DNA from: Ligilactobacillus araffinosus DSM 20653 | Lineage (GTDB): Bacteria > Bacillota > Bacilli > Lactobacillales > Lactobacillaceae | Direction: 5' to 3' | Length of the DNA stretch: 64,000 nucleotides | Assembly: GCF_001435375.1 (NCBI RefSeq) | Contig: NZ_AYYZ01000029.1 | Location: forward strand, 194,936-258,935 | Shown: one piece after another, positions 43,545 to 55,653 of the stretch | Position numbering within the stretch: the first letter of the stretch is position 1 | Layout: each line of letters opens with the position of its first letter | Notes under the pieces: generated by a model | The model's input: only the letters and a program-made list of their open reading frames with translations | The model's database searches: none | What the model was told of the DNA's origin: nothing | Position numbers and translations under genes: made by a program

Positions 43545-44977
43545 ATGAGGAATGCGGCATTTTTGGTGTCTTTAATTCACCGCATGCCAATCAGTTAACG
43601 TATATCGGACTGCATGCCCTGCAACACCGCGGCCAAGAAGGAGCGGGGATCGTAACGGTCGATGATGACCATCATTTTTACCAACACCGTGATCGCGGAC
43701 TGTTGAGTGAAGTCTTTAAAGATTCAAATGATCTTCATCGGTTAGAGGGTGAAACCGCGATCGGCCATGTGCGTTATGGAACAAGCGGTAATAATTCGAT
43801 TGCGAATGTCCAACCGTTTCTCTTTAAATTTAACGATGGTGATCTCGCATTAGCGCATAACGGAAATTTGACGAACGCGCAGTCATTAAAGGCTCAACTG
43901 GAAAATAAAGGAGCGGTTTTCCAATCGAATTCAGATTCAGAAGTGCTGATTCATTTGATTCGGCAAAAACATTCAATGCCGTTTATGGATGCATTGAAGC
44001 AGAGTTTAAACGAGATCCATGGCGGATTTGCATTTCTGATTTTAAAGCGGGATGCTTTGATTGCTGCACTGGATCCGAATGGGATTCGCCCTTTATGTGT
44101 TGGTCAATTATCGAACGGAGCGTACGTTGTTGCTAGTGAAACCTGTGCACTCGATGCTGTGGGGGCAACGTTTGTTCGCGATGTTCAACCCGGTGAATTG
44201 ATCGTGATCGATCATGATGGGATGCATATTGATCATTACACTACGGAAACGCAACTGGCAATCTGTTCAATGGAATATATTTACTTTGCTCGGCCAGATT
44301 CGAATATCCATGGGGTAAATGTTCACCGAGCGCGGAAACGGATGGGGATGCAGCTTGCAAAAGAACAGCCAGCCGATGCTGATATGGTGATCGGGGTTCC
44401 AAATTCATCATTATCGGCGGCCTCAGGGTATGCTGAAGCTGCCCATCTTCCGTATGAAATGGGCTTGATCAAAAATCAATACGTTGCGCGGACGTTTATT
44501 GAACCCACTCAAGAATTGCGGGAACAAAGCGTACGGATGAAGCTGTCAGCAGTCAGCGGGGTCGTTAAAGATAAACGGATCGTCGTTATCGATGACTCGA
44601 TCGTTCGCGGGACAACTTCGATTCAACTGGTGAAGTTGTTGCGGAATGCCGGGGCACGTAAAGTCCATCTCCGGATCGCTTCACCGCCATTTCGGTTTCC
44701 ATGTTTTTACGGAATCGACGTTTCAACCCGGGCAGAATTGATGGCTGCTAACCATAGTATTCAGGAAATGCAACGGTTGATCAATGTCGATAGCCTTGGC
44801 TTTTTAAGTGTTCAAGGGTTGATTGATTCAATTGCCGTTCCGGATGCAGGCACCGCGCCGAATCGCGGTTTAACGGTTGCCTATTTTACTGGGAAATATC
44901 CGACACCGTTGTATGACTATGAAGCAGGATATTTAAAGTCATTAAAACAACAAAGGGGAATGTTTGATGAAGACTAA
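43520..44977 (+). CDS. purF: Amidophosphoribosyltransferase
   Basis: PurF makes phosphoribosylamine from PRPP and glutamine, the committed step of purine synthesis. I start at ATG 43520, 10 bases from GGGAGG, giving [16 protein letters not shown]. The first eleven residues are a propeptide cleaved in the Bacillus-type enzyme to expose Cys12. The PRPP loop is [13 protein letters not shown]. The Bacillus-type enzyme also carries cysteines for an iron-sulphur cluster; candidate cysteines (FPCFYGID and others) are present, but I did not verify the set. 485 residues; overlaps purL and purM. Confidence 0.96.
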   Translation: MLNEIKGLNEECGIFGVFNSPHANQLTYIGLHALQHRGQEGAGIVTVDDDHHFYQHRDRGLLSEVFKDSNDLHRLEGETAIGHVRYGTSGNNSIANVQPFLFKFNDGDLALAHNGNLTNAQSLKAQLENKGAVFQSNSDSEVLIHLIRQKHSMPFMDALKQSLNEIHGGFAFLILKRDALIAALDPNGIRPLCVGQLSNGAYVVASETCALDAVGATFVRDVQPGELIVIDHDGMHIDHYTTETQLAICSMEYIYFARPDSNIHGVNVHRARKRMGMQLAKEQPADADMVIGVPNSSLSAASGYAEAAHLPYEMGLIKNQYVARTFIEPTQELREQSVRMKLSAVSGVVKDKRIVVIDDSIVRGTTSIQLVKLLRNAGARKVHLRIASPPFRFPCFYGIDVSTRAELMAANHSIQEMQRLINVDSLGFLSVQGLIDSIAVPDAGTAPNRGLTVAYFTGKYPTPLYDYEAGYLKSLKQQRGMFDED

Positions 44978-46031
44978 TCGATACCAAAAAGCAGGCGTTA
45001 ATATTGAAGCCGGAAATCAATTAGTTGACCAGATCAAAAAGGATGTTCAATCAACACAACGAATTGGCGCTGCCGGGAAAATCGGTGACTTTGGCGGAAT
45101 GTTTGATTTGAGTGTTCTTGGACGTTATCAACAACCGATTCTGGTTTCCGGAACTGATGGCGTGGGTACTAAGTTAATGATCGCCCAAATGATGGATCAG
45201 CATTCAACGATTGGAATCGACTGTGTTGCAATGTGCGCCAATGACATTTTGGCCCAAGGAGCGGAACCATTGTTTTTCCTTGATTACATTGCGACGGGGA
45301 AAAATGATCCGGATAAACTTGCTAAAGTTGTCAAGGGCGTTGCGGCAGGCTGTCGGCAAGCAGGAATGGCAATTATCGGCGGTGAAACAGCGGAAATGCC
45401 TGGAATGTACCCGAAAGATGAGTACGATATTGCCGGCTTTGGAACGGGAATCGTTGAACAGAATCGGCTTTTGACCACTGAAAATCCGCAAGCTGGTGAT
45501 GTCTTGATCGGAATTGCTTCGTCAGGGTTACATTCAAACGGTTTTTCGCTTGTTCGGCAAATTTTGTTTGATGAAGCGGGATTCAAAGTCACGGATCGGC
45601 TTGACGAGCTTGATGGAAAAGCGCTTGGCGAAGAATTGCTGACGCCAACCAAAATCTACGTCAAATCAGTTTTGCCGCTTGTTAAAGCAGGACAGGTTCA
45701 TGGAATCGCGCATATTACCGGTGGCGGGCTACTTGAAAACGTTCCGCGGATGTTTGCTTCAGATTTAAAAGCTGAAGTCACAGTTAACTGGCCGATTCCA
45801 GCAATCTTTAACCTTTTGCAAAAGCAAGGAAATTTAAATTGGCATGATTGTTTCTTGACGTTCAACATGGGAGTTGGACTCGTGTTGACTGTTGCTTCGC
45901 AAAATGCAGATGCAGTTTTGGAGCATTTACAAGCGAACGGTGAAACGGCGTGGATGATTGGCAAATTATCAAAGCGGTCCGCAGATGAAACCTCAATTAA
46001 AGTTTTGATCGAGGGAGGTGAGATCGAATGA
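44967..46031 (+). CDS. purM: Phosphoribosylformylglycinamidine cyclo-ligase
   Basis: AIR synthetase closes the imidazole ring of FGAM using ATP. YQKAGVNIEAGNQLV, LVSGTDGVGTKLMIA, DCVAMCANDILAQGAEPLFF and GGETAEMPGMY are the PurM blocks. I chose ATG 44967 (354 residues), eight bases from AAAGGGG; it overlaps purF by 11 bases and purN by 4 bases. Confidence 0.97.
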   Translation: MKTNRYQKAGVNIEAGNQLVDQIKKDVQSTQRIGAAGKIGDFGGMFDLSVLGRYQQPILVSGTDGVGTKLMIAQMMDQHSTIGIDCVAMCANDILAQGAEPLFFLDYIATGKNDPDKLAKVVKGVAAGCRQAGMAIIGGETAEMPGMYPKDEYDIAGFGTGIVEQNRLLTTENPQAGDVLIGIASSGLHSNGFSLVRQILFDEAGFKVTDRLDELDGKALGEELLTPTKIYVKSVLPLVKAGQVHGIAHITGGGLLENVPRMFASDLKAEVTVNWPIPAIFNLLQKQGNLNWHDCFLTFNMGVGLVLTVASQNADAVLEHLQANGETAWMIGKLSKRSADETSIKVLIEGGEIE

Positions 46032-46627
46032 GAGTTGCGATTTTTGCTTCCGGGGACGGAACGAACTTTGAAACGTTAGTCCAGGCATTTAACCGGCATG
46101 AAATTCAGCATGGCAAAGTAGTTTTACTTTTCTGCGATCACCCGAATGCACCTGTGATTCAGCGGGCAAAGCGGTTGCAAATTCCGTACGAAACTTTTCC
46201 GTTGAAGCAGTTTGCTTCGAAAGCAAAATATGAACAGGCAATTTTAACCAAACTTCAGGAATATCAAGTGGACCTGATTGCTCTTGCCGGTTATATGCGC
46301 GTGATCGGACCGACGATTTTGAATCATTATTCGAAACGAATCATTAACCTTCATCCCGCATATTTGCCTGAATTTCAAGGATTGCATGCCATTGAACGCG
46401 CGTTTGATGATCACCTTCAAAATGGTCGGGCCCAAACCGGTGTGACGTTACATTATATTGATGAAGGATTGGACACTGGTCCGATAATTCGCCAGAAACA
46501 CGTTCCAATCAAGCCGGATGATACGTTGGATGAACTTGAAACGCGAATTCACCAAACCGAACACCGGCTTTACCCTCAAGTACTAAACGAAGTCATTTGT
46601 CAAATCAGTAAAGGAGAAAAAGAATGA
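46028..46627 (+). CDS. purN: Phosphoribosylglycinamide formyltransferase
   Basis: 10-formyl-THF-dependent GAR transformylase of 199 residues. [19 protein letters not shown] at the start, [26 protein letters not shown] (catalytic Asn and His) and [16 protein letters not shown] (catalytic Asp) are all present. Typical bacterial sequences read LPSF or LPKF where this one reads LPEF. It overlaps both neighbours by four bases, and depends on FolD and Fhs for its cofactor. Confidence 0.96.
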   Translation: MRVAIFASGDGTNFETLVQAFNRHEIQHGKVVLLFCDHPNAPVIQRAKRLQIPYETFPLKQFASKAKYEQAILTKLQEYQVDLIALAGYMRVIGPTILNHYSKRIINLHPAYLPEFQGLHAIERAFDDHLQNGRAQTGVTLHYIDEGLDTGPIIRQKHVPIKPDDTLDELETRIHQTEHRLYPQVLNEVICQISKGEKE

Positions 46628-48162
46628 AAAAAGCATTAATCAGTGTTTCAGATAAAACGAATCTTGTTCCTTTTGCCCAAGCATTAATTGAAAACGGTTA
46701 TGAAATTATTTCAACGGGCGGAACACGCAACTTCTTAAAGCAAGTCGGTGTTCAAACGACTGACATTCAAGAAGTGACTCATTTCCCAGAAATTTTGGAT
46801 GGCCGGGTCAAAACTCTTCATCCGAATGTTCATGCTGGTTTGCTTGCTAAACGTGACCATGCCGACCATATGCAAACTTTAGCTAATCACGGAATCGATC
46901 CAATTGATTTGGTATGCGTTAACTTGTACCCGTTCAAAGAAACCATTTTAAAGGATCAAGATGATTTTGCAGGTGCAATTGAACAAATCGATATTGGCGG
47001 TCCAAGCATGTTACGGGCTGCTGCTAAGAACTTTAATGATGTTACTGTTGTTACAGATATTAATGATTATCAAAAAGTCATCGATGAAATTCAAGCAAAT
47101 GGGGAAACAAGTTTAGCAACTCGAAAAGAACTTGCAGCAAAAGTATTTCGTGAAACGGCCGCATACGATGCCTTGATCGCCCAATACTTCGATTATCAAA
47201 CAGATGATCCAGCACCGCAAACACTGACTTTACCATATCAATTAAAGCAAACGATGCGGTACGGTGAAAACAGTCACCAAAAAGCATGGTTCTATGAAGA
47301 TATTATTCCGAAGAGTTTTTCAATCAGCCAAGCTAAACAGCTTCACGGTAAGCAGCTTTCATACAATAACATTAAAGATGCTGATGCTGCATTGCGGATC
47401 ATCCGGGAATTTGATGAACCAACGGCAGTTGGTTTGAAGCACATGAATCCATGCGGCATTGGTTGCGGAAAGACAATTGAAGAAGCATGGGACCGTGCTT
47501 ATGAAGCCGATCCAGTTTCAATTTTCGGCGGGATCGTTGCCTTGAATCGAAAAGTTGACTTGGCAACGGCTGAAAAGTTGCACCAATTATTCTTAGAAAT
47601 CATTATTGCACCGGCATTTGACGATGATGCATATGATATTCTCGCCAAGAAGAAAAATGTGCGGTTGTTAACGCTGGACTTTGATCACCGCAATGAACAA
47701 CCGCGACTTGAAACGGTTTCAGTAATGGGTGGAATGTTAATGCAAGAGCAAGATGATTTAGAAGAAGATCCAACTCAGTGGGAAATTGTTACGCAAAAGA
47801 AACCAACAGCAGATGAGTTGAAGACGATGACCTTTGCATGGAAGGCCGTTAAGTTTGTTAAGTCAAACGCAATCTTAGTTGCCAATCCAAATCAAACGAT
47901 CGGCGTCGGCGCTGGCCAACCGAACCGAATCGACGCGGTCAAAATTGCAATCGATCATGCTAAAGAAAAATTGAATGATCAATCTGTGCTTGCAAGTGAT
48001 GCTTTCTTCCCAATGGATGATTCCGTTGAATATGCTGCTCAACACGGAATTAAGCTGATTATTCAACCTGGCGGCTCGATTCGGGATGAAGATTCGATCA
48101 AGATGGCTGATAAGTATGGAATTGTAATGGTAATGACTGGTCACCGGCACTTCCGGCATTAA
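46624..48162 (+). CDS. purH: Bifunctional AICAR transformylase / IMP cyclohydrolase
   Basis: PurH formylates AICAR and closes the ring to IMP, the final two steps. The cyclohydrolase domain (residues 1-195) begins [20 protein letters not shown] with STGGT and [18 protein letters not shown]. The transformylase domain has [24 protein letters not shown] and the terminal [11 protein letters not shown]...[11 protein letters not shown]. The 512-residue length is normal. Confidence 0.97.
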   Translation: MKKALISVSDKTNLVPFAQALIENGYEIISTGGTRNFLKQVGVQTTDIQEVTHFPEILDGRVKTLHPNVHAGLLAKRDHADHMQTLANHGIDPIDLVCVNLYPFKETILKDQDDFAGAIEQIDIGGPSMLRAAAKNFNDVTVVTDINDYQKVIDEIQANGETSLATRKELAAKVFRETAAYDALIAQYFDYQTDDPAPQTLTLPYQLKQTMRYGENSHQKAWFYEDIIPKSFSISQAKQLHGKQLSYNNIKDADAALRIIREFDEPTAVGLKHMNPCGIGCGKTIEEAWDRAYEADPVSIFGGIVALNRKVDLATAEKLHQLFLEIIIAPAFDDDAYDILAKKKNVRLLTLDFDHRNEQPRLETVSVMGGMLMQEQDDLEEDPTQWEIVTQKKPTADELKTMTFAWKAVKFVKSNAILVANPNQTIGVGAGQPNRIDAVKIAIDHAKEKLNDQSVLASDAFFPMDDSVEYAAQHGIKLIIQPGGSIRDEDSIKMADKYGIVMVMTGHRHFRH

Positions 48163-48180
48163 AAAGAAACGGTGAATGAA

Positions 48181-49431
48181 ATGAAGGTATTAGTAATTGG
48201 AAGCGGCGGCCGCGAATTTGCGATTTGTCGAAAATTAAAGACAAGTGCATTGATCGATGAAGTTTACTGTGCGCCGGGCAATCCAGGAATGGAACGGATC
48301 GGGGTTCATCCAGTTGAAATTCAGGAAAATAACTTTGAAGCATTAGCAACGTTTGCAAAGCAACATGCCATTGCATGGACGATGGTTGGTCCGGAAGATG
48401 CGTTGGCAGATGGAATCGTGGACTACTTTATCAGCAACGATTTGAAAATCATTGGTCCGGACAAGCAAGCGGCTCAATTGGAAAGTTCAAAGGATTTTGC
48501 GTTGAACTTTATGCAAAAATTCCATATTCCAACGGCTCAGCACCAAACGTGCACTTCAATGGAAGAGGTTGATGCGGTACTTGCCCAGACTTCATACCCA
48601 ACGGTTATCAAGAAAGACGGCCTTGCCGGTGGAAAAGGCGTCTTTATCGTTGAAAATCAAAAGGAAGCCTTGAAAATTTTAACAACCCTTAAAGTCTCAC
48701 CGCAGTCCCCAGTAATTTTTGAAGAATATCTTGATGGTCCGGAATATTCGATTTTTGTTCTTTTGAATCAAAAATCATTTCAAATTTTGCCGGTGGCGCA
48801 GGATCACAAAAAAATTTTTGACCATGATCGCGGACCAAACACTGGCGGGATGGGTGCTTACAGTCCCGTTCCGCAATTCACTGTCGTGGATTTCGACCGA
48901 ACAGTGAACGAAATCGTGGAACCAACGATCAACGGAATTCACACCATGGGCTTCAATTATACCGGAATTATTTATATTGGAATCATGATGACGGCTAATG
49001 GTCCAAAAGTGATCGAATATAATGTCCGGCTTGGTGATCCGGAAACTCAAGTCGTTTTGCCGCGAATCAAAAATGACTTTGGTAAGTTGCTGACCGAATG
49101 CGTTGATCAAGCAGACCTTGACCCGATTGAAATTGATTCGCAAGCTTACGTTAATGTGGTGCTTGCAGCCAAGGGATATCCACAAAACTACGTTAAGGAT
49201 CAACGGCTACCGGAATTTACAATTCACGATAAGGGAATGATCGACTATGCGAATGTTGCGGTTGATGATCAGGAAAGATTGATTGGCAATGGCGGTCGGA
49301 TCTTATCCGTGATCGGCATTGGCGATTCGATCAAAGAAGCGCAGGTAAATGCTTACGAAATCTTAAGTGATTATCCAGTCAACCAGACATATTATCGGCA
49401 TGACATTGCAAATCGCGCAGTTCAGGAATGA
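48181..49431 (+). CDS. purD: Phosphoribosylamine-glycine ligase
   Basis: ATP-grasp enzyme that joins glycine to phosphoribosylamine. MKVLVIGSGGREFAICRKL, VKKDGLAGGKGV-like IKKDGLAGGKGVFIVEN and MGAYSPVPQF with YNVRLGDPETQVVLPR are signature blocks. The N-terminal block reads GGREFAI, whereas GGREHA(L/I) is usual, a His-to-Phe change. I start at ATG 48181 (416 residues); GTG 48172 adds three residues. Last pur gene of the operon. Confidence 0.96.
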   Translation: MKVLVIGSGGREFAICRKLKTSALIDEVYCAPGNPGMERIGVHPVEIQENNFEALATFAKQHAIAWTMVGPEDALADGIVDYFISNDLKIIGPDKQAAQLESSKDFALNFMQKFHIPTAQHQTCTSMEEVDAVLAQTSYPTVIKKDGLAGGKGVFIVENQKEALKILTTLKVSPQSPVIFEEYLDGPEYSIFVLLNQKSFQILPVAQDHKKIFDHDRGPNTGGMGAYSPVPQFTVVDFDRTVNEIVEPTINGIHTMGFNYTGIIYIGIMMTANGPKVIEYNVRLGDPETQVVLPRIKNDFGKLLTECVDQADLDPIEIDSQAYVNVVLAAKGYPQNYVKDQRLPEFTIHDKGMIDYANVAVDDQERLIGNGGRILSVIGIGDSIKEAQVNAYEILSDYPVNQTYYRHDIANRAVQE

Positions 49432-49490
49432 GTTTTTGGCTTAAATAAGATATAATAAAAATTACTTAGCTTATATGGGAGGTTTACGCA

Positions 49491-51149
49491 ATGAATGATA
49501 TTGAAATTGCTCAACAAACAGAAATGGAACCAATTGTCGATGTTGCTCAAAAAGTTGGTTTAACTGAAGACGACCTTGAATTATACGGGAAATACAAGGC
49601 CAAGGTTTCACTACCATTAAAGAAGAAAACGCAAACCAAAGGGAAGATGATCCTGGTAACAGCGATCAATCCAACGCCTGCTGGCGAAGGAAAGTCGACT
49701 GTGACGATCGGATTAGCAGATGCAATGAGTGCAATCGGTAAAAAGACAATGGTTGCTTTGCGTGAACCTTCTTTAGGACCAGTCATGGGTGTTAAAGGGG
49801 GCGCAACTGGTGGCGGTTATTCTCAAGTTGTGCCAATGGAAGACATCAACTTGCACTTTACCGGCGATATGCACGCTTTAACGGCCGCTAACAATACCTT
49901 AGCTGCTTTGATCGATAATCATATTTATCAAGGCAACGAACTTGGAATCGATCAACGCCGGGTGATCTGGAAACGTGTTTTGGATATCAATGACCGCGCG
50001 TTACGGCATACGGTGATTGGTTTAGGCGGTCCAACACAAGGGGTTCCGCGTGAAGATGGCTTTGACATTACGGTTGCTTCTGAAATGATGGCGGTTTTGT
50101 GTTTAGCAACTGATCTTAATGATTTGAAGAAACGGATTGGACAAATTGTAATTGGCTATAACTTTGACCGTGAACCGGTAACGGTTGATCAGTTAGGAGT
50201 TACCGATGCAATTACATTGCTTTTGAAAGATGCAATTAAGCCAAACTTGGTCCAAACACTTGAACATACTCCAGCCTTAGTTCACGGCGGTCCATTTGCT
50301 AACATTGCTCACGGTTGCAACAGTATCATTGCAACTCGGACAAGTATGGAATTAGCAGATTATACTTTGACCGAAGCTGGTTTCGGTGCCGATCTAGGTG
50401 CTGAAAAGTTCCTGGACATTGTATGTTCGCGGTTAGGCAAGACACCGGACGCTATTGTAATTGTTGCAACTGTTCGGGCATTGAAGATGAACGGCGGTGT
50501 TGCCAAGGATAATTTAAATGAAGAAAACGTTGAAGCCGTTCAAAAGGGATATGTTAACTTGCAACGGCACATCCGCAACATGAAACGCTATGGCGTTCCG
50601 GTTGTAGTTGCTGTTAATAAGTTTGCTACAGATACTGATGCTGAATTAAATCAGGTAATTGATCTTTGCAAGGCTGATAATGCTGATGCTTACATTTCAG
50701 ATGGATGGGCAAAAGGGTCAAAAGGCGTAATTGACTTAGCCCACGCAGTTGTTGATGCTTGTGATCAAGAATCTGACTTCAAGCCACTATATCAACCAGA
50801 AGACTCAATTGAACAAAAGATCGAAACCTTGGTTACGAAGTTCTATGGCGGATCAAAGGTTGAATACAGTCCAAAGGCTAAACGGCAAATCAAGCAATTC
50901 GCCAAACTTGGCTGGGATAAAATGCCGGTCTGCATGGCTAAGACTCAATATTCATTCTCAGATAATGCGAAGTTGCTTGGCGCTCCAACCGACTTTACTG
51001 TTCATATTCGGGAATTTGTCCCTAAATTAGGAGCTCAATTTATCGTTGCGTTGACGGGAAATGTATTAACGATGCCTGGTTTGCCAAAGGTTCCAGCCGC
51101 CAATGGAATGCATGTTGATGAAAATGGCAAGATCAGTGGTTTATATTAA
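49491..51149 (+). CDS. fhs: Formate-tetrahydrofolate ligase
   Basis: Fhs makes 10-formyl-THF from formate, THF and ATP. The 552-residue protein shows the P-loop [37 protein letters not shown] and [18 protein letters not shown]. Its product is consumed by PurN and PurH, which explains its place 60 bases after purD. A TATAAT at 49454-49459 may allow separate transcription, but it lacks a good -35. Confidence 0.97.
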   Translation: MNDIEIAQQTEMEPIVDVAQKVGLTEDDLELYGKYKAKVSLPLKKKTQTKGKMILVTAINPTPAGEGKSTVTIGLADAMSAIGKKTMVALREPSLGPVMGVKGGATGGGYSQVVPMEDINLHFTGDMHALTAANNTLAALIDNHIYQGNELGIDQRRVIWKRVLDINDRALRHTVIGLGGPTQGVPREDGFDITVASEMMAVLCLATDLNDLKKRIGQIVIGYNFDREPVTVDQLGVTDAITLLLKDAIKPNLVQTLEHTPALVHGGPFANIAHGCNSIIATRTSMELADYTLTEAGFGADLGAEKFLDIVCSRLGKTPDAIVIVATVRALKMNGGVAKDNLNEENVEAVQKGYVNLQRHIRNMKRYGVPVVVAVNKFATDTDAELNQVIDLCKADNADAYISDGWAKGSKGVIDLAHAVVDACDQESDFKPLYQPEDSIEQKIETLVTKFYGGSKVEYSPKAKRQIKQFAKLGWDKMPVCMAKTQYSFSDNAKLLGAPTDFTVHIREFVPKLGAQFIVALTGNVLTMPGLPKVPAANGMHVDENGKISGLY

Positions 51150-51219
51150 TTGCTGAATTATACAAATCACTCAAAAAAAGGTAAACTAAATATCGAAGTT
51201 TAAAAACGGAGGTAGGAAG

Positions 51220-51672
51220 ATGCCTTTAATTGGTTATCTGGCGGTCAGTCTGATGATCTTCGGACTTGACCAGTTAGTGAAATATCTGGTCGTGACGCAT
51301 ATTAAACTTGATACGACGGTGAGTTTTATTCCGCATGTTCTTTCATTGAGTAACGTGCGCAATGATGGCGCAGCATGGAGCATCCTTCAAGGACAGCAAT
51401 TACTTCTGTTTGTAATTACGATTGCAGCGTTAGCGGTCATGTTTGTTTTGTTGAAGAAAAATCGGAATGATCGGTTGTTTGCCTGGGCATTGACCCTGAT
51501 GATCGGGGGTACACTGGGGAATTTTCTTGATCGGTTGCGGTTAGGGTACGTGGTTGATATGTTTACCCTTGATTTTATGAATTTTCCGATTTTTAACATT
51601 GCCGATTGTGCGTTGACGGTCGGGGTGATTTTACTGATAATTGCGTTATTTACAGGTGATGACAATGAGTGA
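51220..51672 (+). CDS. lspA: Lipoprotein signal peptidase
   Basis: LspA is an inner-membrane aspartyl protease that removes lipoprotein signal peptides. The 150-residue protein has four hydrophobic segments (about 3-21, 62-78, 86-102 and 127-144). SLSNVRNDGAAWSIL and LGYVVDMFTLDF followed by PIFNIADC hold the conserved Asn and the catalytic Asp113 and Asp129. It overlaps rluD by 8 bases, the usual lspA-rluD pairing. Confidence 0.96.
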   Translation: MPLIGYLAVSLMIFGLDQLVKYLVVTHIKLDTTVSFIPHVLSLSNVRNDGAAWSILQGQQLLLFVITIAALAVMFVLLKKNRNDRLFAWALTLMIGGTLGNFLDRLRLGYVVDMFTLDFMNFPIFNIADCALTVGVILLIIALFTGDDNE

Positions 51673-52570
51673 TTATGTAATTACTGATCAAACAGGAAGA
51701 ATTGACAAGGTTTTAACGACCCTTGAACCGGAAATTACCCGCTCACAGTTGAAGAATTTGATTAATGACGGGCATGTCACGGTCAACGGGCAGATGGTTA
51801 AACCAAAATATAAGGTACAGTCTGGTGATAAGATTTCACTGGTCAAACCTGAACCGCAATTGTTAGAATTAATGCCTGAAAATATTCCGCTTGATATTGT
51901 TTATGAAGACGATGATGTGATCGTGGTCAACAAGCCGCAAGGAATGGTAGTTCATCCTGCGCCTGGACATCCAGATCACACGTTGGTTAATGCGCTGTTA
52001 TACCATTCGCCGTTATCAACGATTAACGGAACTTTTCGCCCGGGAATTGTTCACCGGATCGATAAGGATACGTCTGGTTTATTGATGGTTGCTAAAAATG
52101 ATTTAGCACATCAAAGTTTAGCTGAACAGTTACGCAACAAAACCAATAAGCGGGAATATCTGGCATTAGTGTACGGTCAAATCAAAGAAGATGCGGGAAC
52201 AATCAATGCGCCACTTGGTCGGAATCCGCAAGATCGCAAGAAGCAAGCGGTCGTGAAGGGTGGCCGCCATGCCGTGACTCATTTTAAAGTGATGAGGCGT
52301 TATGACAACTTTACGCTTGTAAAATGTATTCTTGAAACCGGCCGGACACATCAAATTCGGGTTCACATGAAGTATATCGGTCATCCGCTTGTCGGTGATC
52401 CGTTATACGGTCCGCGAAAGGTGATTGGGAAAGACGGGCAGTTTTTACACGCCGCGCTGTTGGGGTTCAAACACCCGCGAACGGGAAAAGAGTTGGTTTT
52501 TGAAGCTCCGCTTCCAGAAAATTTTCAAAAAATGCTGGATAAGCTTGACAAGCAACAGCACAAAGGTTAA
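51665..52570 (+). CDS. RluD-family 23S rRNA pseudouridine synthase
   Basis: A 301-residue pseudouridine synthase with an N-terminal S4 domain (residues 10-62, GRIDKVLTTLEPEITRSQL) and the catalytic motif HRIDKDTSGLL with Asp133. ETGRTHQIRVHMKYIGHPL is the second conserved block. The target is probably uridines near 1911-1917 of 23S rRNA, by family. I chose ATG 51665, five bases from AGGTGA; ATG 51659 is also possible. The pyr promoter overlaps its 3' end. Confidence 0.92.
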   Translation: MSDYVITDQTGRIDKVLTTLEPEITRSQLKNLINDGHVTVNGQMVKPKYKVQSGDKISLVKPEPQLLELMPENIPLDIVYEDDDVIVVNKPQGMVVHPAPGHPDHTLVNALLYHSPLSTINGTFRPGIVHRIDKDTSGLLMVAKNDLAHQSLAEQLRNKTNKREYLALVYGQIKEDAGTINAPLGRNPQDRKKQAVVKGGRHAVTHFKVMRRYDNFTLVKCILETGRTHQIRVHMKYIGHPLVGDPLYGPRKVIGKDGQFLHAALLGFKHPRTGKELVFEAPLPENFQKMLDKLDKQQHKG

Positions 52571-52573
52571 ATT
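52545..52573 (+). promoter_or_regulatory. Promoter of the pyr operon
   Basis: A perfect TTGACA (52545-52550), 17-base spacer and TAAATT (52568-52573) lie inside and across the rluD stop codon, so the pyr leader would start near 52580. Confidence 0.7.
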
Positions 52574-52579
52574 TAGATT

Positions 52580-52695
52580 GATAAAGACCTTGAAACTAGT
52601 CCCGTGAGGCTAAAAAGGTTCGCAAACGTTCGTTAGCAAGCTGGCTTAGTCGATACGAAATTAGTTTTGTAGAGGCTGAGCCCTTTTGTTTTTGA
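52580..52695 (+). promoter_or_regulatory. PyrR-binding attenuator upstream of pyrR
   Basis: AGTCCCGTGAGGCT (52598-52611) fits the PyrR recognition loop ARUCCNGNGAGGYU at every position. Downstream, GGCTTAG (52643-52649) can pair with CTGAGCC (52676-52682) around an inner TACGAAA/TTTTGTA stem, followed by CTTTTGTTTTT, a terminator. PyrR bound with UMP would favour the terminator and switch the operon off. Confidence 0.85.
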
Positions 52696-53235
<540 letters not shown>

Positions 53236-53257
53236 ACAATTATATTAACCATTTAAT

Positions 53258-53387
53258 TGACTCCAGAGAGGGCAAAACGGTTAGTATTCTGTTCTGAAAT
53301 ATAATTGGAATTTATAACTGTATTTCAAAATCAGAATCATAAAAGGGTAACGCCTATCTGAAGTCAAATTCAGGTAGGCGTTTTTAA
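53258..53387 (+). promoter_or_regulatory. Second PyrR-type attenuator, between pyrR and pyrB
   Basis: ACTCCAGAGAGGGC (53260-53273) resembles the PyrR loop, matching 11 of 14 consensus positions. A terminator follows: ACGCCTATCTGAA (53350-53362) pairs with TTCAGGTAGGCGT (53369-53381) with one G-U pair, then TTTT. The layout is that of Bacillus pyr attenuators, which occur in the same intergenic places. Confidence 0.82.
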
Positions 53388-53421
53388 TATAAAAATGAAA
53401 AGAAAGAGGAGAGAAAACGTT

Positions 53422-54372
53422 ATGGGAAAAGAAATTGCATTAAAACACTTTGTAACCGTTGAAGATTTGTCCAATGATCAAATTTTATCTTTGATTCAAA
53501 ATGCGGAAGGGTTTAGGAAACAAACCAGAAAAGTCGTATTAACCGAACCGGTGTATGCTGCTAACCTCTTTTTTGAAAATTCTACGCGCACACATACCAG
53601 TTTTGATATGGCAGAACGGAAATTGGGGATTCAAGTTATTCCGTTTGATCCAAGCCATTCATCGGTTAATAAAGGGGAAACGTTATATGACACATTATTA
53701 ACGTTGGAAGCATTAGGGGTTCAATTAAGTGTGATTCGGCACTCAACGAATAACTATTACGAACCACTGATCAATTTAAATGATGATCAACACCTTCACA
53801 TGGCAATTATGAACGGGGGCGACGGTAGCGGTCAGCATCCATCTCAAAGCATGCTTGATTTAATGACAATTTATGAAGAGTTCGGTCATTTCGATGGATT
53901 AAAAATTGCCATTGTCGGGGATATTACTAGTTCCCGGGTTGCTCGCAGTAACATGCAAGCCCTTCATCATTTAGGCGCTGAATTGTACTTTGCTGGCCCG
54001 GACTACTGGTACGATTCACAGTTCGACAAGTACGGCAAACATGTTGACCTTGACGAAATTATTGATCAAATTAATGTTGCAATGTTGCTTCGGGTTCAGC
54101 ATGAGCGGCATGCTGGTGATGAAAATGAAAGTCAATTTTCAGCGGTTGGTTATCATGAAAAATATGGTTTAACTAATAAACGTTATCACCAGATGAAAGA
54201 TGAGGCAATCATTATGCATCCAGGTCCAATTAATCGGGATGTTGAATTTTCATCAAACTTGGTTGAAGCTGAGAAATCACGGTTCTTCCGACAAATGCAA
54301 AACGGGGTCTTCATGCGGATGGCAATGATCGAAGCGGTTTTGCGCGGTAACCATCTCGGAGGGCTTAAATAA
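53422..54372 (+). CDS. pyrB: Aspartate carbamoyltransferase catalytic subunit
   Basis: Joins carbamoyl phosphate and aspartate. The carbamoyl phosphate site is [16 protein letters not shown], with [17 protein letters not shown] and [10 protein letters not shown] further on. I start at ATG 53422 (316 residues), behind AAAGAGGAGAG; the reading from 53395 begins in the attenuator. No regulatory pyrI is present, as usual in Firmicutes. The stop overlaps the pyrC ATG by one base. Confidence 0.96.
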   Translation: MGKEIALKHFVTVEDLSNDQILSLIQNAEGFRKQTRKVVLTEPVYAANLFFENSTRTHTSFDMAERKLGIQVIPFDPSHSSVNKGETLYDTLLTLEALGVQLSVIRHSTNNYYEPLINLNDDQHLHMAIMNGGDGSGQHPSQSMLDLMTIYEEFGHFDGLKIAIVGDITSSRVARSNMQALHHLGAELYFAGPDYWYDSQFDKYGKHVDLDEIIDQINVAMLLRVQHERHAGDENESQFSAVGYHEKYGLTNKRYHQMKDEAIIMHPGPINRDVEFSSNLVEAEKSRFFRQMQNGVFMRMAMIEAVLRGNHLGGLK

Positions 54373-55652
54373 TGCGATTATTGTTAAAAAACGGTCAGGT
54401 TTATCAAAATAATAGCTTTATCAATGCGGATGTCTTGATTGAAGGGCAAAAAATCAAGGCCATTGGCAAGTTAAATTGTAACGTCGATCGTGAAATCGAT
54501 GTCACCGGAAAGATCGTTGTTCCCGGTTTGGTTGACGTTCACGTTCATTACCGTGATCCGGGATTGACATACAAAGAAGATGTTCATACCGGGACAATGG
54601 CAGCGGCTCATGGTGGCTTTACTACCACATGTGCAATGGCAAACGTTGATCCGGTTCCGAATACACCGGAACTGATTCGACAGATGATGGCGCATAACCG
54701 GCAAACAGGGGTTGTTCACGTTTACCAGTATGCGCCGATCACTGCTGATTTAACTTCAGATCAACTGATTGACTATCAAGCAATGTACCAGCTTGGAGTT
54801 TGCGGCTTCAGTAATGATGGGCACGGCGTTCAGCATGGCGGCACAATGTACAAGGCAATGCAGGGGATTCAAGCAGTCGGCTTGCCATTGGCAGAACATG
54901 TTGAAGATGATTCACTAAAATTCAATGGGGTAATGAATGAAGGCGCAAACGCGGAGAAATTAGGATTAGATGGAATCCCAGGGGAATGTGAAACTTCACA
55001 ATTAGCACGAGATCTGGTTTTAGTGGCTAAAACAGGCGTGCATTACCATGTCTGTCATGTTTCAACCAAGGAAAGTGTGAAATTGATTCGCATCGCCAAG
55101 TCAATGGGAATTAACGTTACCTGTGAAGCTGCTCCTCATCATCTTTTGTTAAATGATGGAATGATTACAAGCGATGATGCTTACTATAAAATGAATCCAC
55201 CATTACGGACAGCCGAAGATCAAGAAGCGTTGATTGAGGGATTACTTGATGGGACGATTGATATGATTGCTACTGATCATGCACCACATGCGGATGATGA
55301 AAAGTTGCATGGTATGGTCGGCGCAGCATTCGGAATCACAGGAAGTGAAACCGCATTTTCAAGTTTATATACCAAGCTTGTAAAGACTGGAAAATGTAAA
55401 CTTGAACAGTTGATTAATTGGATGACAATTCAACCCGCAAAATTATTCGGCTTAAATCGTGCCGGAATGTTGCAAATCGGTGATGCAGCTGATATTGCAG
55501 TTTTTGATTGTGACCATGCATTTAAATTTAGAGAAGAGGATTATTTATCTAAGGGAAGAAATACTCCGTTTACAAATCAACAATTATATGGGCAAACCGT
55601 AATGACCATTGTTGACGGTGAAATTAAATACCAACGAGAGAAGGAGCTTTAA
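54372..55652 (+). CDS. pyrC: Dihydroorotase
   Basis: Zinc enzyme that closes carbamoyl aspartate to dihydroorotate. Metal motif [11 protein letters not shown] (His-x-His), [16 protein letters not shown], and the catalytic Asp in [12 protein letters not shown] are visible. At 426 residues it is the long type I form found in Bacillus and lactobacilli. The gap to carA is one base. Confidence 0.96.
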   Translation: MRLLLKNGQVYQNNSFINADVLIEGQKIKAIGKLNCNVDREIDVTGKIVVPGLVDVHVHYRDPGLTYKEDVHTGTMAAAHGGFTTTCAMANVDPVPNTPELIRQMMAHNRQTGVVHVYQYAPITADLTSDQLIDYQAMYQLGVCGFSNDGHGVQHGGTMYKAMQGIQAVGLPLAEHVEDDSLKFNGVMNEGANAEKLGLDGIPGECETSQLARDLVLVAKTGVHYHVCHVSTKESVKLIRIAKSMGINVTCEAAPHHLLLNDGMITSDDAYYKMNPPLRTAEDQEALIEGLLDGTIDMIATDHAPHADDEKLHGMVGAAFGITGSETAFSSLYTKLVKTGKCKLEQLINWMTIQPAKLFGLNRAGMLQIGDAADIAVFDCDHAFKFREEDYLSKGRNTPFTNQQLYGQTVMTIVDGEIKYQREKEL

Positions 55653-55653
55653 A

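Noticed and set aside
52618-52640. GTTCG...CGTTCG near 52620 as another SOS box
   Set aside because: Spacing and orientation do not fit CGAAC-N4-GTTYG, and the bases are part of the PyrR attenuator.
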